This document shows, piece after piece, positions 53,400 through 61,651 of a stretch of DNA of 64,000 bases; the first letter of the stretch is position 1; each line of letters opens with the position of its first letter. Location of the stretch: the NCBI GenBank assembly GCA_964409355.1, contig CAYPDC010000001.1, positions 19,426-83,425 of the forward strand, read 5' to 3'. The stretch is from PCC-10605 sp964409355 (GTDB lineage: Bacteria > Cyanobacteriota > Cyanobacteriia > Cyanobacteriales > Cyanobacteriaceae). Position numbers and translations under genes: made by a program. Under the pieces are notes generated by a model. That model worked only from the letters and a program-made list of their open reading frames with translations. It was not told the DNA's origin and searched no databases.

Positions 53400-54446
53400 C
53401 TAAAAAGGTCTTCTGCGTTGCTCAAATGTTTTAGACTTATCGTAGGGAATGCCAATTTTATCGAGTAAAGGTTCAACAGGCACAACTTTGGCATTAAAAC
53501 CGCAATCTTTGAAAGGATCATAACCCAACATCAACCCCGTTAATTGGGCATAATCCATAATGCAAACATCGAACTCTTCCTCTAATACCTCCTTAATTGT
53601 GCCTTGTTCCGCATCTAAAAACACCGTACAACCGGGGCAATTAGTGAGAATTAAATTACAATCGGGATGAGCCTCTTTTAAACTAGCTAACTTTTTATAA
53701 GTGCTACTAGCGGTATAATCACGATTTTCAGGAAAAGCACATTGACGGAAACCCATACCGCAACAGTGACGGCGTTCAGGATAATCCACAATTTCCGCTC
53801 CAAATGCCTCCAATAAACCCACTAATACTTGAGGAAATTCCACACCTCCCATTGCCTCACCCGGAAAAATTTTACCGTAGTGACAACCGATGTGATCCAC
53901 TGCTTTAATACCTTTGAGGCTATATTTAGCTTTTTCTGCCAACTTGTGACGATTAGCATAAAACACATCAGACGCATGAACTACAGAAGGTCTGCCACCA
54001 GATACATGGGGAACCCAAAACTCTCTACCAGTGGTTTCTTTCAAGGTTTTAGCTGTATATTCTCGTAATTGGGGTTCTTCTTCCCAAAGATGGATCATTT
54101 CGGTATAGTTAGCAAAGGAAGTGACACAGAAAGAGAAAAGGTTATCCACTCCTAACTCATCATGGGCAACGGCAAAATTACGAGCCGCAACCACCATCTG
54201 AGTTTCAATATTGGTGACATCTCCATGATAGCCGATCGCACCGCAGGAAGTATGTCCTGCTGCTTCTCTTAAATCCATACCGAGGTCATTTTTGAGGATT
54301 TTATAAGCGATACCTTCGGTATAAGGGGCGGCACTTTGTAAAAAACAACTACGGAAACAACCCCATAGTTTACCACCTTCTTCGTCAATAGTAGGAACGT
54401 GCTTTTGGTGACTTTCCCAAACAATATTTTCTCTTGTTACTTTCAT
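53400..54446 (-). CDS. HdrB-like subunit (B1) with degenerate first CCG domain
   Basis: 348 residues. The C-terminal CCG domain is complete (C188, C228-C229, C270 and C273, plus C236). The N-terminal one is degenerate: C30 and C34 remain, but the CCG becomes SCG (C68) and the CxxC becomes CVTS (C107). So at most one standard noncubane site is expected. The block GKLWGCFRSCFLQSAAPYTE is characteristic of sHdrB1-type proteins. Together with B2 this gives the paired-B layout of sulfur-oxidation Hdr complexes. Confidence 0.87.
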   Translation of the reverse strand: MKVTRENIVWESHQKHVPTIDEEGGKLWGCFRSCFLQSAAPYTEGIAYKILKNDLGMDLREAAGHTSCGAIGYHGDVTNIETQMVVAARNFAVAHDELGVDNLFSFCVTSFANYTEMIHLWEEEPQLREYTAKTLKETTGREFWVPHVSGGRPSVVHASDVFYANRHKLAEKAKYSLKGIKAVDHIGCHYGKIFPGEAMGGVEFPQVLVGLLEAFGAEIVDYPERRHCCGMGFRQCAFPENRDYTASSTYKKLASLKEAHPDCNLILTNCPGCTVFLDAEQGTIKEVLEEEFDVCIMDYAQLTGLMLGYDPFKDCGFNAKVVPVEPLLDKIGIPYDKSKTFEQRRRPF

Positions 54447-54485
54447 AGTTCTTTTTCCTTTTTGATATTATTTATGTTTTTCCAA

Positions 54486-54520
54486 TTCCCCCCTTATTAA
54501 GGGGGGGTTAGGGGGGATCA
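54486..54520. repeat. G-rich core repeat between C1 and B1 genes
   Basis: CCCCCCTTATTAAGGGGGGG then TTAGGGGGGATCA, directly before the 70-bp TAGACATCTCCA element. Both lie in the 174-bp gap between C1 and B1. Confidence 0.75.
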
Positions 54521-54533
54521 GATTTGTTATTAA

Positions 54534-54603
54534 TAGACATCTCCAACAATTAAGATTTTTCCTTGGTAGTTCGGGCTTCTAGCCCGATTTCTGGAAATGT
54601 CTA
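54534..54603. mobile_element. 70-bp member of the TAGACATCTCCA family
   Basis: TAGACATCTCCA start and TGGAAATGTCTA end (one mismatch), with central palindrome TCGGGCTTCTAGCCCGA. It ends 17 bp before the C1 stop codon. Confidence 0.8.
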
Positions 54604-54620
54604 ATGAAGGTTAGGGGTGA

Positions 54621-55322
54621 TTAACTTTTCATTTCATAATTGCGACTATCGGCAGTTTCCACCCAGTTTTGCCAATATTTCTCCACTTCCTCCTTACTAC
54701 CGAGTTTTTTCTCCATGCCTTTCTCCACAGCATCCATAAGCTCGATCGCACCTGTAGCCTTATAGATAGCTCGTAACTCATCCATATCCTTTTCAGGTAT
54801 TACACGATGAGAACCTGCACTGTTTTCCTTATCCATCGGCACATCCCACCATTCTCGCATCTCCTTCATATGCTCAAAATAGTATTCCCAATTGTCACCC
54901 AACTCAGGAAAATGCTCAGGAGTAATATTTTCGGCGGTGAGAGTATAACCCCGTTTCAACATATTTTCACCGAATACCCGTTTTGCAAATAACTGCTGTC
55001 GCCCTTTTTCTGACTCCGCAAAATAACCGTGACGCACGGAAAGACGACGCAAAGCCAAAATCACATCGGCGGTACTATTGCCTCTAGGGCATCTAGGCTT
55101 ACAAGAATAACACTGTCCACAAAACCAGATTTTATCAGACTTGAGTAAATCAATGAGCCATTCCTCGTCTTCAGTGTGACAAATATTCATCACCTCTCTA
55201 GGGGAATACTCATAAACCTCCGCCGCAGGACATACAGCAGTACAAATACCACAGTTTAAACAAGCATTCATACCGTGCTGATATTGAATATCCTGTTTTA
55301 ACTCATCAACTAAATTGCTCAT
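54621..55322 (-). CDS. HdrC-like iron-sulfur subunit (C1)
   Basis: I use ATG 55322 (233 residues). The upstream start at 55400 adds 26 residues with no family likeness. Two [4Fe-4S] motifs are intact: C21, C24, C27, C31-Pro and C68, C71, C74, C78-Pro, with an extra C48. A helical C-terminal half (about 100-233) carries many Glu, Trp and Tyr residues (WEYYFEHMKEMREWWDVP), as in sHdrC1. It is the first gene of the run, so the operon promoter should lie in 55323-55700, where I see no clear boxes. Confidence 0.87.
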   Translation of the reverse strand: MSNLVDELKQDIQYQHGMNACLNCGICTAVCPAAEVYEYSPREVMNICHTEDEEWLIDLLKSDKIWFCGQCYSCKPRCPRGNSTADVILALRRLSVRHGYFAESEKGRQQLFAKRVFGENMLKRGYTLTAENITPEHFPELGDNWEYYFEHMKEMREWWDVPMDKENSAGSHRVIPEKDMDELRAIYKATGAIELMDAVEKGMEKKLGSKEEVEKYWQNWVETADSRNYEMKS

Positions 55323-55667
55323 AGTTATAAAAATGATTAAAGTATGAAAAATATGTAAATAATTGCAAATATCACAAAAGATAGCCTCAGATAATGCCAT
55401 TGACTAAAAACAAATAAGAATGATCAAAGACACAAACCATTAATTCTTTACTTTGGCTCAAAAATACCAATCCTAAGAGAGAGGACTGAATATGAACATA
55501 TATAAAAATTTTCTCTGAGAAAATTAGTAACTCAGGTCAAAATATAAATTAATTGCTACTTTTTTATATAACCATATAGCTATATATTTTGTCAATAGTT
55601 ATTTATACTCAGTTGAGCAAAAAAGTATGAGAAATGAGATAGGTAATGATTATAGGAAAATTAATAT

Positions 55668-55696
55668 ATAGCAATCCTAAATGAGTTGTGAGAATA
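55668..55696. repeat. One-ended copy of the TATAGCAATC MITE
   Basis: TATAGCAATCCTAAATGAGT then TGTGAGAAT matches the right-end consensus of the elements at 9772 and 44559, but no partner end follows. Confidence 0.6.
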
Positions 55697-55706
55697 TAGT
55701 TAATAG

Positions 55707-55910
55707 TTAAAGAAAAAAATTAGTAGCGCAATCGCAGAGCAACGATTCATCGCTAAAAGTACCCACTGTGGTAGAATAGTTCGAGCATCGATCGTACTTA
55801 TCACTATCAGCATTAACAACAGCAACTTTTAAATCAGTCTCCTCAAGCTGAATATCACCGAGATGTTGTGTTAACTTCTTCACTATTCTTATACTGTTGT
55901 GCAGGATCAC
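55707..55910 (-). pseudogene. ileS 3'-end fragment, copy 1
   Basis: The minus-strand frame reads LEETDLKVAVVNADSDKYDR then CSNYSTTVGTFSDESLLCDC. This is the C-terminal zinc-finger region of isoleucyl-tRNA synthetase (C-x2-C-W-Y...C-x2-C), with the first Cys and the Trp mutated. It is part of a 93-bp direct repeat (55739-55831) of 56335-56427. No upstream part of ileS is present. I read it as a decayed gene end, not an expressed protein. Confidence 0.6.
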
Positions 55911-55993
55911 AAACTTGATACTTTCCGTATAGATATTTGTTCTTTTAATGATTTTTATTTTCCCATAATAAAGAAGGTTTTTGCTTCACATCA

Positions 55994-56272
55994 TCAAAAA
56001 TTACCTGCTAATACTTCCTTCTCTATTTCCTGCATTAAGTAAATTGTTTTCAAGTTATTTTCAGCAATTAAATAGCCTTGTTTTGCTGATTTTTTATACC
56101 ATTTAATTGCTTCTTGAATATTATGATTTACTCCTAAACCTAAATGATAAATATTTCCTACAATACATTGAGCTTCTGGATTTCCTTCTTCTGCTAATGG
56201 TTTTAATAAGGTAAGAGTTTCTTGATATTTTTTTTCTTCAAAAGCCAGTAAGCCTTTTTCCAAATTTGACAT
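55994..56272 (-). CDS. Sel1-repeat/TPR-like small protein
   Basis: 92 residues. Two Sel1-like helical repeats are visible: AQCIVGNIYHLGLGVNHNIQ then EAIKWYKKSAKQGYLIAENN. The preceding EEKKYQETLTLLKPLAEEGN looks like a third, diverged unit. Sel1 proteins mediate protein-protein contacts. It lies exactly between two 93-bp direct repeats derived from the ileS 3' end, which suggests it arrived with them. Function is unknown. Confidence 0.75.
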   Translation of the reverse strand: MSNLEKGLLAFEEKKYQETLTLLKPLAEEGNPEAQCIVGNIYHLGLGVNHNIQEAIKWYKKSAKQGYLIAENNLKTIYLMQEIEKEVLAGNF

Positions 56273-56320
56273 TTTTTATTCTCCTATAATTATATAATCT
56301 AAGGACTTGGAAAATTGCCT

Positions 56321-56425
56321 TCAAAAGACGGAGGGCAACGATTCATCGCTAAAAGTACCCACTGTGGTAGAATAGTTCCAGCATCGATCGCACTTATCAC
56401 CATCAACATTAACAACAGCAACCTT
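56321..56425 (-). pseudogene. ileS 3'-end fragment, copy 2
   Basis: The frame reads KVAVVNVDGDKCDRCWNYST then TVGTFSDESLPSVF and stops. The C-D-R-C-W-N-Y core is intact here, so this copy is closer to a working isoleucyl-tRNA synthetase zinc finger than copy 1, but the second CxxC is lost. It lies within the direct repeat 56335-56427. Confidence 0.62.
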
Positions 56426-56576
56426 TATTAGTCGTCTTCCTAATCTCAAGAAATGGTTTGTTGAAATTTTCCCTCAGTCACCTTATTAATGGGATCATCT
56501 TTTTTATGGAGTTCTCTTAAACATTTAAAGTTATATTTTCAATTTTTACGTTTTCAAATAAGCGAACAATGAGTTA

Positions 56577-57479
56577 ATGAATATAATTGATTTTAAAGGG
56601 CAGATAGCGGCATTATTAGGGGCTTTTTTATGGGCAACATCTGCCATTATTTATACTTCCATTGGGGCGAAAATACCTCCGTTAACATTGAATCTATGGA
56701 AAGGTGCGATCGCACTTTCTTTTATTGGAATAACCTTAATTATTACGAATCATCAATTTTCCCCCTTTAATCCGACAGCCATCATGGGGTTAATTGCCAG
56801 TGGCATAATTGGCATTGGCATTGGTGATACAGCTTATTTTAAGGCTTTAAACAACATGGGGGCAAGAAAAACCCTACTATTAGAAACTTTAGCACCGCCT
56901 ATCACCGCTATTCTCGCATTTATTTTCATTGGCGAGAAATTAAAACTTACCATTTGGATTGGCATATTAATTACCATTTTGGGAGTGGCATGGGTAATCA
57001 GTGAAAGAAATGCCGAGGCTTCTTCTACATCTTCATCGACAAAAATAGGCTTATTTTGGGCATTGATAGGGGTATTATCTCAGGGAATGGGCGCAGTAAT
57101 TGCGAGAAGTGTTTTATCAACCACCAATATCACCGCCTTAGAAAGCACCCTAATTCGCTTAATAGGGGGTACAGTCATTTTGTTATTAATCATGACTTGG
57201 CAAAGACAACCCTTATTCTCAGGCAAATTCTATCAAATACTATCACCCAAGTTAGCATTAATTATCGTCATCACTGCCTTTATGAGTACCTATTTGGGTA
57301 TCTGGTTACAGCAAACAGCCTTCAAATTTGCCCCCGCAGGAATCGCTCAAACCCTTTTAGCTACAAGTCCTTTGTTTGTAATACCTCTAGTGGCTTTTTT
57401 AGGAGAAAAAATTAGTTATCGTTCCATTTTAGGTGCGATCGTTGCTTTAGTGGGAGTATTTATTCTTTTTTTACAATAA
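56577..57479 (+). CDS. DMT-superfamily (EamA) transporter
   Basis: 300 residues with ten predicted helices in two EamA halves (about 8-140 and 158-298). GAFLWATSAIIYTSIGAKIP, GIGIGDTAYFKALNNMGARK and APAGIAQTLLATSPLFVIPL are the repeated family motifs, and a Ser-rich loop (about 148-155) parts the halves. Substrates of such exporters range from amino acids to nucleotide sugars and cannot be told here. It lies 83 bp before the SDR gene on the same strand. Confidence 0.9.
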   Translation: MNIIDFKGQIAALLGAFLWATSAIIYTSIGAKIPPLTLNLWKGAIALSFIGITLIITNHQFSPFNPTAIMGLIASGIIGIGIGDTAYFKALNNMGARKTLLLETLAPPITAILAFIFIGEKLKLTIWIGILITILGVAWVISERNAEASSTSSSTKIGLFWALIGVLSQGMGAVIARSVLSTTNITALESTLIRLIGGTVILLLIMTWQRQPLFSGKFYQILSPKLALIIVITAFMSTYLGIWLQQTAFKFAPAGIAQTLLATSPLFVIPLVAFLGEKISYRSILGAIVALVGVFILFLQ

Positions 57480-57562
57480 AATTAATTTAATTATTGTGGT
57501 TAGGTTTCGTGCCTCAATCCAACCTAGGACTTAAAGGAAAATATTAAATTAGGAGTATATTA

Positions 57563-58216
57563 ATGAAAGTATTTGTAGCAGGTGCAACAGGGCAAACAGG
57601 TAAAAGAATCGTCTCCGAATTAGTGAAAAAAAAAGTTTCCGTAATGGCAATGGTGAGAGATAAAGCCAAAGCTAGGGAAGTTTTACCCGCTTGTGTAGAA
57701 TTAGTGGTGGGAGATGTGCTTAATCCTTCCTCCTTTCGAGAGGCAATGGGAGAATGTAATATGGTTATTTGTGCTACTGGTGCAACTCCTAGTTTAGATC
57801 CCACGGTATTTTATCGGGTTGACTATGAAGGGAGTAAAAACTTAATCAATGTAGCCAAAGAAAAGCAAGTAGAAAAATTTGTGTTTCTCACTTCCCTATG
57901 TGTATCTCGCTTTTTTCATCCCCTTAACCTATTTGGATTGGTGCTTTTTTGGAAAAAACAGGCGGAAGATTATTTAATCAAAAGTGGTTTAACTTATACC
58001 ATAGTGCGCCCAGGGGGTTTAAAAAATGAGGATAATGAATATTCTTTAGTGGTGAGTGATGCGGATACCTTATTTGAAGGTTCAATTTCTCGACAACAGG
58101 TAGCAAAAGTATGTGTAGAATCGATATTTTATCCTGAGACGAATAACCGCATTTTAGAAATTGTACAAGCAGAATCTGCTTCCGCAAAAGATTGGGCTGA
58201 ATTGTTAGCGGCATAG
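57563..58216 (+). CDS. Atypical SDR, NAD(P)-binding NmrA-like protein
   Basis: 217 residues. The nucleotide-binding motif is VFVAGATGQTGKRIVSEL (GxxGxxG), NADP-type because Arg and Lys follow beta2. The usual catalytic YxxxK is replaced, as in atypical SDRs of the Ycf39/Tic62 class, with SGLTYTIVRPGGL as the substrate-side mark. Such proteins act as redox-sensing chaperones or reductases at thylakoids. The precise role is unknown. AGGAGTA precedes the ATG. Confidence 0.87.
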   Translation: MKVFVAGATGQTGKRIVSELVKKKVSVMAMVRDKAKAREVLPACVELVVGDVLNPSSFREAMGECNMVICATGATPSLDPTVFYRVDYEGSKNLINVAKEKQVEKFVFLTSLCVSRFFHPLNLFGLVLFWKKQAEDYLIKSGLTYTIVRPGGLKNEDNEYSLVVSDADTLFEGSISRQQVAKVCVESIFYPETNNRILEIVQAESASAKDWAELLAA

Positions 58217-58315
58217 ATAATTTTCTTAGCTTAAATGTCGAAAGAAGCCCCACTTATCACAATTTGGGAAATTGTGATAAGATCAAGTATGACCACTTCA
58301 GCGTGTGTATTTCGC

Positions 58316-58516
58316 TCACATTTCAAGATAAGTTTTCACCAAGAATAAACTGACAGCGGAAAAAATAGTGATTAAGAAACAAACAAGAATCACTCCCCCT
58401 GATAAGAAACCCAAAAAACCGAAGCCTCTCAAAATGTATAAAATTAGACTTAGGGGTAGTGCAATCATCAAACTTAATGATAAAAAACGTTTGAGCTTCT
58501 TTCGTGTTCTTTGCAT
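58316..58516 (-). CDS. Small two-helix membrane protein
   Basis: 66 residues. A basic N terminus (MQRTRKKLKRF) precedes two hydrophobic helices (about 12-28 and 32-58) joined by a short Gly-rich turn (GFGFLGFLSGG), ending LVKTYLEM. Opposite-strand frames in the same bases have poor composition, so this one is preferred. I do not recognise a named family. Confidence 0.55.
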   Translation of the reverse strand: MQRTRKKLKRFLSLSLMIALPLSLILYILRGFGFLGFLSGGVILVCFLITIFSAVSLFLVKTYLEM

Positions 58517-58697
58517 ATATAAAAAATTAAGCCCGATGGGAAATACTGGTAAGCTATTTTTAGCTTATTTTAACACTGAACTCCCAACTCTTAATCGTCA
58601 TTTCAGCATAAAAAACCAATCTTCGTTAACATTTCTATAAAGGCAGTGGTGTTAAAAACTCAATTGTAATTTTTGTTTTATTGATAACTTTAGTTTT

Positions 58698-60125
58698 ATG
58701 ACAATTATTCCTAATCAAATCCCTATTTTGGACTATATTCAGGATTTTAAAAAGTTAATTTTTTCTAGTTATATCGATCATAATCCTTTTAATAATCACC
58801 CCATTATTTCTTATTCTCAAGAGATAGAAGCTATTGATCCTCTGGTTTTTCTCTCGGTTTTACAAGGAGATAATCAGCCTATTTTTTATTGGCAAAACCA
58901 AAGAAAAAAAGAAGCGATCGTAGCTATTGGTGCTATTAAAAATTTAACAATTAATGGGAATAATTATCAAGGAAAAAAAGAGAAATATAGCCGTTTTCAA
59001 CAGTGCCAAAAATTTATTTGTCATAATCAAAAATTGTTTAATATTATGAATGAAGAATGGGAAGATAGTCAACCCCATTTTTTTACCTATTTTCGTTTCT
59101 TTGAACAAGATAATAAGGGGGAAAATAAATCCTTTCCTTTAGCTACGGTTTTTTTACCATTTATTCAATTAATAAAAAAAGATAATAAATATTTAATAAC
59201 TATTAATAGTAATAAATATAATCAAGAAATAAATAATTATTTAAGAAATAATTTTAGTAAAAAAATAGAATTAAGTTATCAAATTAATCAAAAACAAAAC
59301 AATCAAATAAATAATCAATTAGCAGAAGCTACATATCAAACATTTATAGATAAAGTTAATCAAGGATTAGAAGCGATAAAATTAAAAAAATTAACCAAAA
59401 TTGTGGTAGCCCATGCCTTAGAAATAAGGAAAGAAAGAAAATTTAATATTATCAAATCTTTAGAAAATTTAAGAAGTAATCATCCTGATTGTTATATTTT
59501 TGCAATCGGAAATGAAAATAATCAATATTTTATTGGTGCAAGTCCAGAAAGACTCCTTTCTATAAAAGGAAATCAATTAGTTAGTGATGCTTTAGCTGGT
59601 TCAGCACCGAGGGGAAATAACGATGATGAGGATCATTTAATCGGCTATAAATTGTTGGAAAGTGAAAAGGAAAAAAGAGAACATCAGGCAGTAAGTAATT
59701 TTATCTTTAATCAATTAAATGTAATGGGATTAGATGCAAAAAAAGCTAGTTTACAACTACTTAAGTTATCAAATATTCAACATTTATGGACTCCTATTTA
59801 TGCAGAAATTAAAACCCCTGTTAACCCCCTAGAAATAGTTAGCAAATTACATCCAACTCCTGCGGTTGCTGGAGATCCCATTGATGTAGCTTGTCAGGAA
59901 ATTGAAGCCTCAGAAAAGTTCGATCGCACCTTATATGCAGCTCCTATAGGTTGGTTAGACTTACAGGGAAATTGTGAATTTATAGTGGGGATCAGATCGG
60001 CTTTAATTAAAGATAATTATGCCCGTTTATACGCTGGTGCTGGAATCGTTACAGGCTCAAAACCAGAGCAAGAATTGACGGAAATTAAACTCAAATTTCA
60101 AGCACTTTTACAGGCACTAATTTAA
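58698..60125 (+). CDS. menF: Isochorismate synthase
   Basis: 475 residues. MenF converts chorismate to isochorismate for phylloquinone (photosystem I quinone) synthesis. The C-terminal chorismate-binding domain has GASPERLLSIKGNQLVSDAL, AGSAPRG, LHPTPAVAGDP and YAAPIGWLDLQGNCEFIVGI with the catalytic Glu. The N-terminal third is rich in Asn, Lys and Ile, reflecting the strong AT bias here. No other men gene is adjacent. Confidence 0.93.
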   Translation: MTIIPNQIPILDYIQDFKKLIFSSYIDHNPFNNHPIISYSQEIEAIDPLVFLSVLQGDNQPIFYWQNQRKKEAIVAIGAIKNLTINGNNYQGKKEKYSRFQQCQKFICHNQKLFNIMNEEWEDSQPHFFTYFRFFEQDNKGENKSFPLATVFLPFIQLIKKDNKYLITINSNKYNQEINNYLRNNFSKKIELSYQINQKQNNQINNQLAEATYQTFIDKVNQGLEAIKLKKLTKIVVAHALEIRKERKFNIIKSLENLRSNHPDCYIFAIGNENNQYFIGASPERLLSIKGNQLVSDALAGSAPRGNNDDEDHLIGYKLLESEKEKREHQAVSNFIFNQLNVMGLDAKKASLQLLKLSNIQHLWTPIYAEIKTPVNPLEIVSKLHPTPAVAGDPIDVACQEIEASEKFDRTLYAAPIGWLDLQGNCEFIVGIRSALIKDNYARLYAGAGIVTGSKPEQELTEIKLKFQALLQALI

Positions 60126-60311
60126 TCATTATTTTAAAAATATAATTATTATATTCTACATCTCCCACGTCACTTAGTATGATGAGGAGATTATTAGAAT
60201 CGAGCAACTTGTTGAGGAAAAAACACTTAATATTTTCTTGATTCTCTGTTGAAGCAGGGCGTTTTCATTGCCGAGGATTGAAAAAACCCTGCTCTTGAAG
60301 GGGATGTTGAC

Positions 60312-60866
60312 TCAGGTAAAAGAAGAATGCCTCCTCCCTCGCCAACGATTTCTATTACCACAACGACAGCCATTTCCTTGAGAGAAACGAGGAAAAGAAT
60401 GACGAAAATTCTCTGTAAAAGTTTCATTAAAATTACTATTAAAATCAACAGATGTTTTTGAAGTAGAATATTTTTGAGCCGCCCTTTGAAAAGCCCTTAA
60501 ATGATTTTGCTGAGAAGCCCTTTGTAAATTCCCGAATACCCTCTGCACATCAGGATATTCTTTAGTCAAATCCAACAATTTTATATACATTTCTCCATTG
60601 TCAATTTCCCCTTGAACTCCCTCTAAACAGGCTTCTTGTAAAGAATTAGGTCCTTTTATTCTTCCTCCCCAAGTATTAACGGGAATCGGTAAATGATATT
60701 TCCGATATAAACCCACTAAGGCTTGAATGTGCCTTTTTTCTGCCTCAATAATATTGACAAAAGGTTGAACAAAACCAAATTTTTCGATTACTAAACGATA
60801 AGTTTCACAGGCTTTATATTCATCCTGTATTGCTTCATTTAAGGCTATTTCTAAATTATTTAACAT
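60312..60866 (-). CDS. Ferritin-like DUF2202 protein
   Basis: 184 residues. The four-helix core (about 1-130) carries the metal-ligand pattern of ferritin-like proteins: E16 and E21 in DEYKACETYR, EAEKRH, then E and H in EIDNGEMY and QNHLRAFQ. The tail (from 145) is rich in Asn, Arg and Gly with a CRCG pair. Function is unknown, and a di-iron site is inferred. The 186-bp gap before menF's end holds no gene. Confidence 0.83.
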   Translation of the reverse strand: MLNNLEIALNEAIQDEYKACETYRLVIEKFGFVQPFVNIIEAEKRHIQALVGLYRKYHLPIPVNTWGGRIKGPNSLQEACLEGVQGEIDNGEMYIKLLDLTKEYPDVQRVFGNLQRASQQNHLRAFQRAAQKYSTSKTSVDFNSNFNETFTENFRHSFPRFSQGNGCRCGNRNRWRGRRHSSFT

Positions 60867-61175
60867 TGATAAATTGATTTTTTTTCAAGAAAGAAAAGCT
60901 AAGGTAAAACAGTAAACCTACTTGTAAATACGAATAATATTAGTGATGTAGTTTACAATTTTTTGCAAAACTAGAATATATTATTGCATATTTTTAGCAA
61001 TTATTTCTATTAAACGAAATCTGATTATGTGATTAAATCTATAAGTTTTGTTAAAAAAAGATTTTAGAAAAAGACACAAAATCAAGAATCAGGACTATAA
61101 TAGGATATGTAAAGGTCAAACCTGCAAAAAATAGATAGTAGGGGAGGCTATAGTAAAAATAAGGAGATTGAAATT

Positions 61176-61559
61176 ATGAAAGGAAGAGGTGGATTTCGTC
61201 AGGGTGCAGGACGCAAACCGATGTGGCAAAATGGAGAAACTCAAACTATTCGTGTCCCTGTCGCTCTCAAAGATGATTTAATGAACATTAGTAAAGAATT
61301 AGATCAAGGGCGAGGAGTGATGATGGGAAAAACCTGCGCTCAATTAGAACAGGTATTAGCACAATGGGAAGCTAAATGCCAAGAAAATCAAGGGGAAGAA
61401 TGGCAAAATATTAGTCTATTAATCTCTGAAATTAAAAGTGTTTTAGCTCAAAAACAAATGAGGGGTAGAATGGGAAAAGGTCAAGGTCAATGCCGAAAAC
61501 AAAACATGAGAAGGGGAAATCCTAATTTCATAGAAACCGAGGCGGAAATTGCTGACTAA
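61176..61559 (+). CDS. Basic protein with GxRxGAGRKP motif
   Basis: 127 residues. It begins with the AT-hook-like GRGGFRQGAGRKPMW, followed by TQTIRVPVALKDDLMNISKE, which resembles a ribbon-helix-helix strand and helix. The C terminus is Arg/Gly/Gln-rich (MRGRMGKGQGQCRKQNMRRG). These features suggest DNA or RNA binding, but I know no named function. AAGGAG lies just upstream of the ATG. The 300 bp before it are AT-rich and show no gene. Confidence 0.65.
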   Translation: MKGRGGFRQGAGRKPMWQNGETQTIRVPVALKDDLMNISKELDQGRGVMMGKTCAQLEQVLAQWEAKCQENQGEEWQNISLLISEIKSVLAQKQMRGRMGKGQGQCRKQNMRRGNPNFIETEAEIAD

Positions 61560-61651
61560 TTATAATGTGATAGGGGGGTTAATCATAACTTCCCTATTCG
61601 TGTTTTGATTTAACGAAAAACCGAAAATTTCAATTAGTGGTAAAAAGAGAA

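Noticed and set aside
9772..54520. Recurrent G-rich palindromes considered as a CRISPR
   Set aside because: Copies are scattered singly over tens of kilobases without regular spacers, and no cas genes are present.
58368..58640. 90-codon + frame opposite the small two-helix protein
   Set aside because: Lys-rich antisense reading with no RBS. The minus-strand frame has proper membrane helices.
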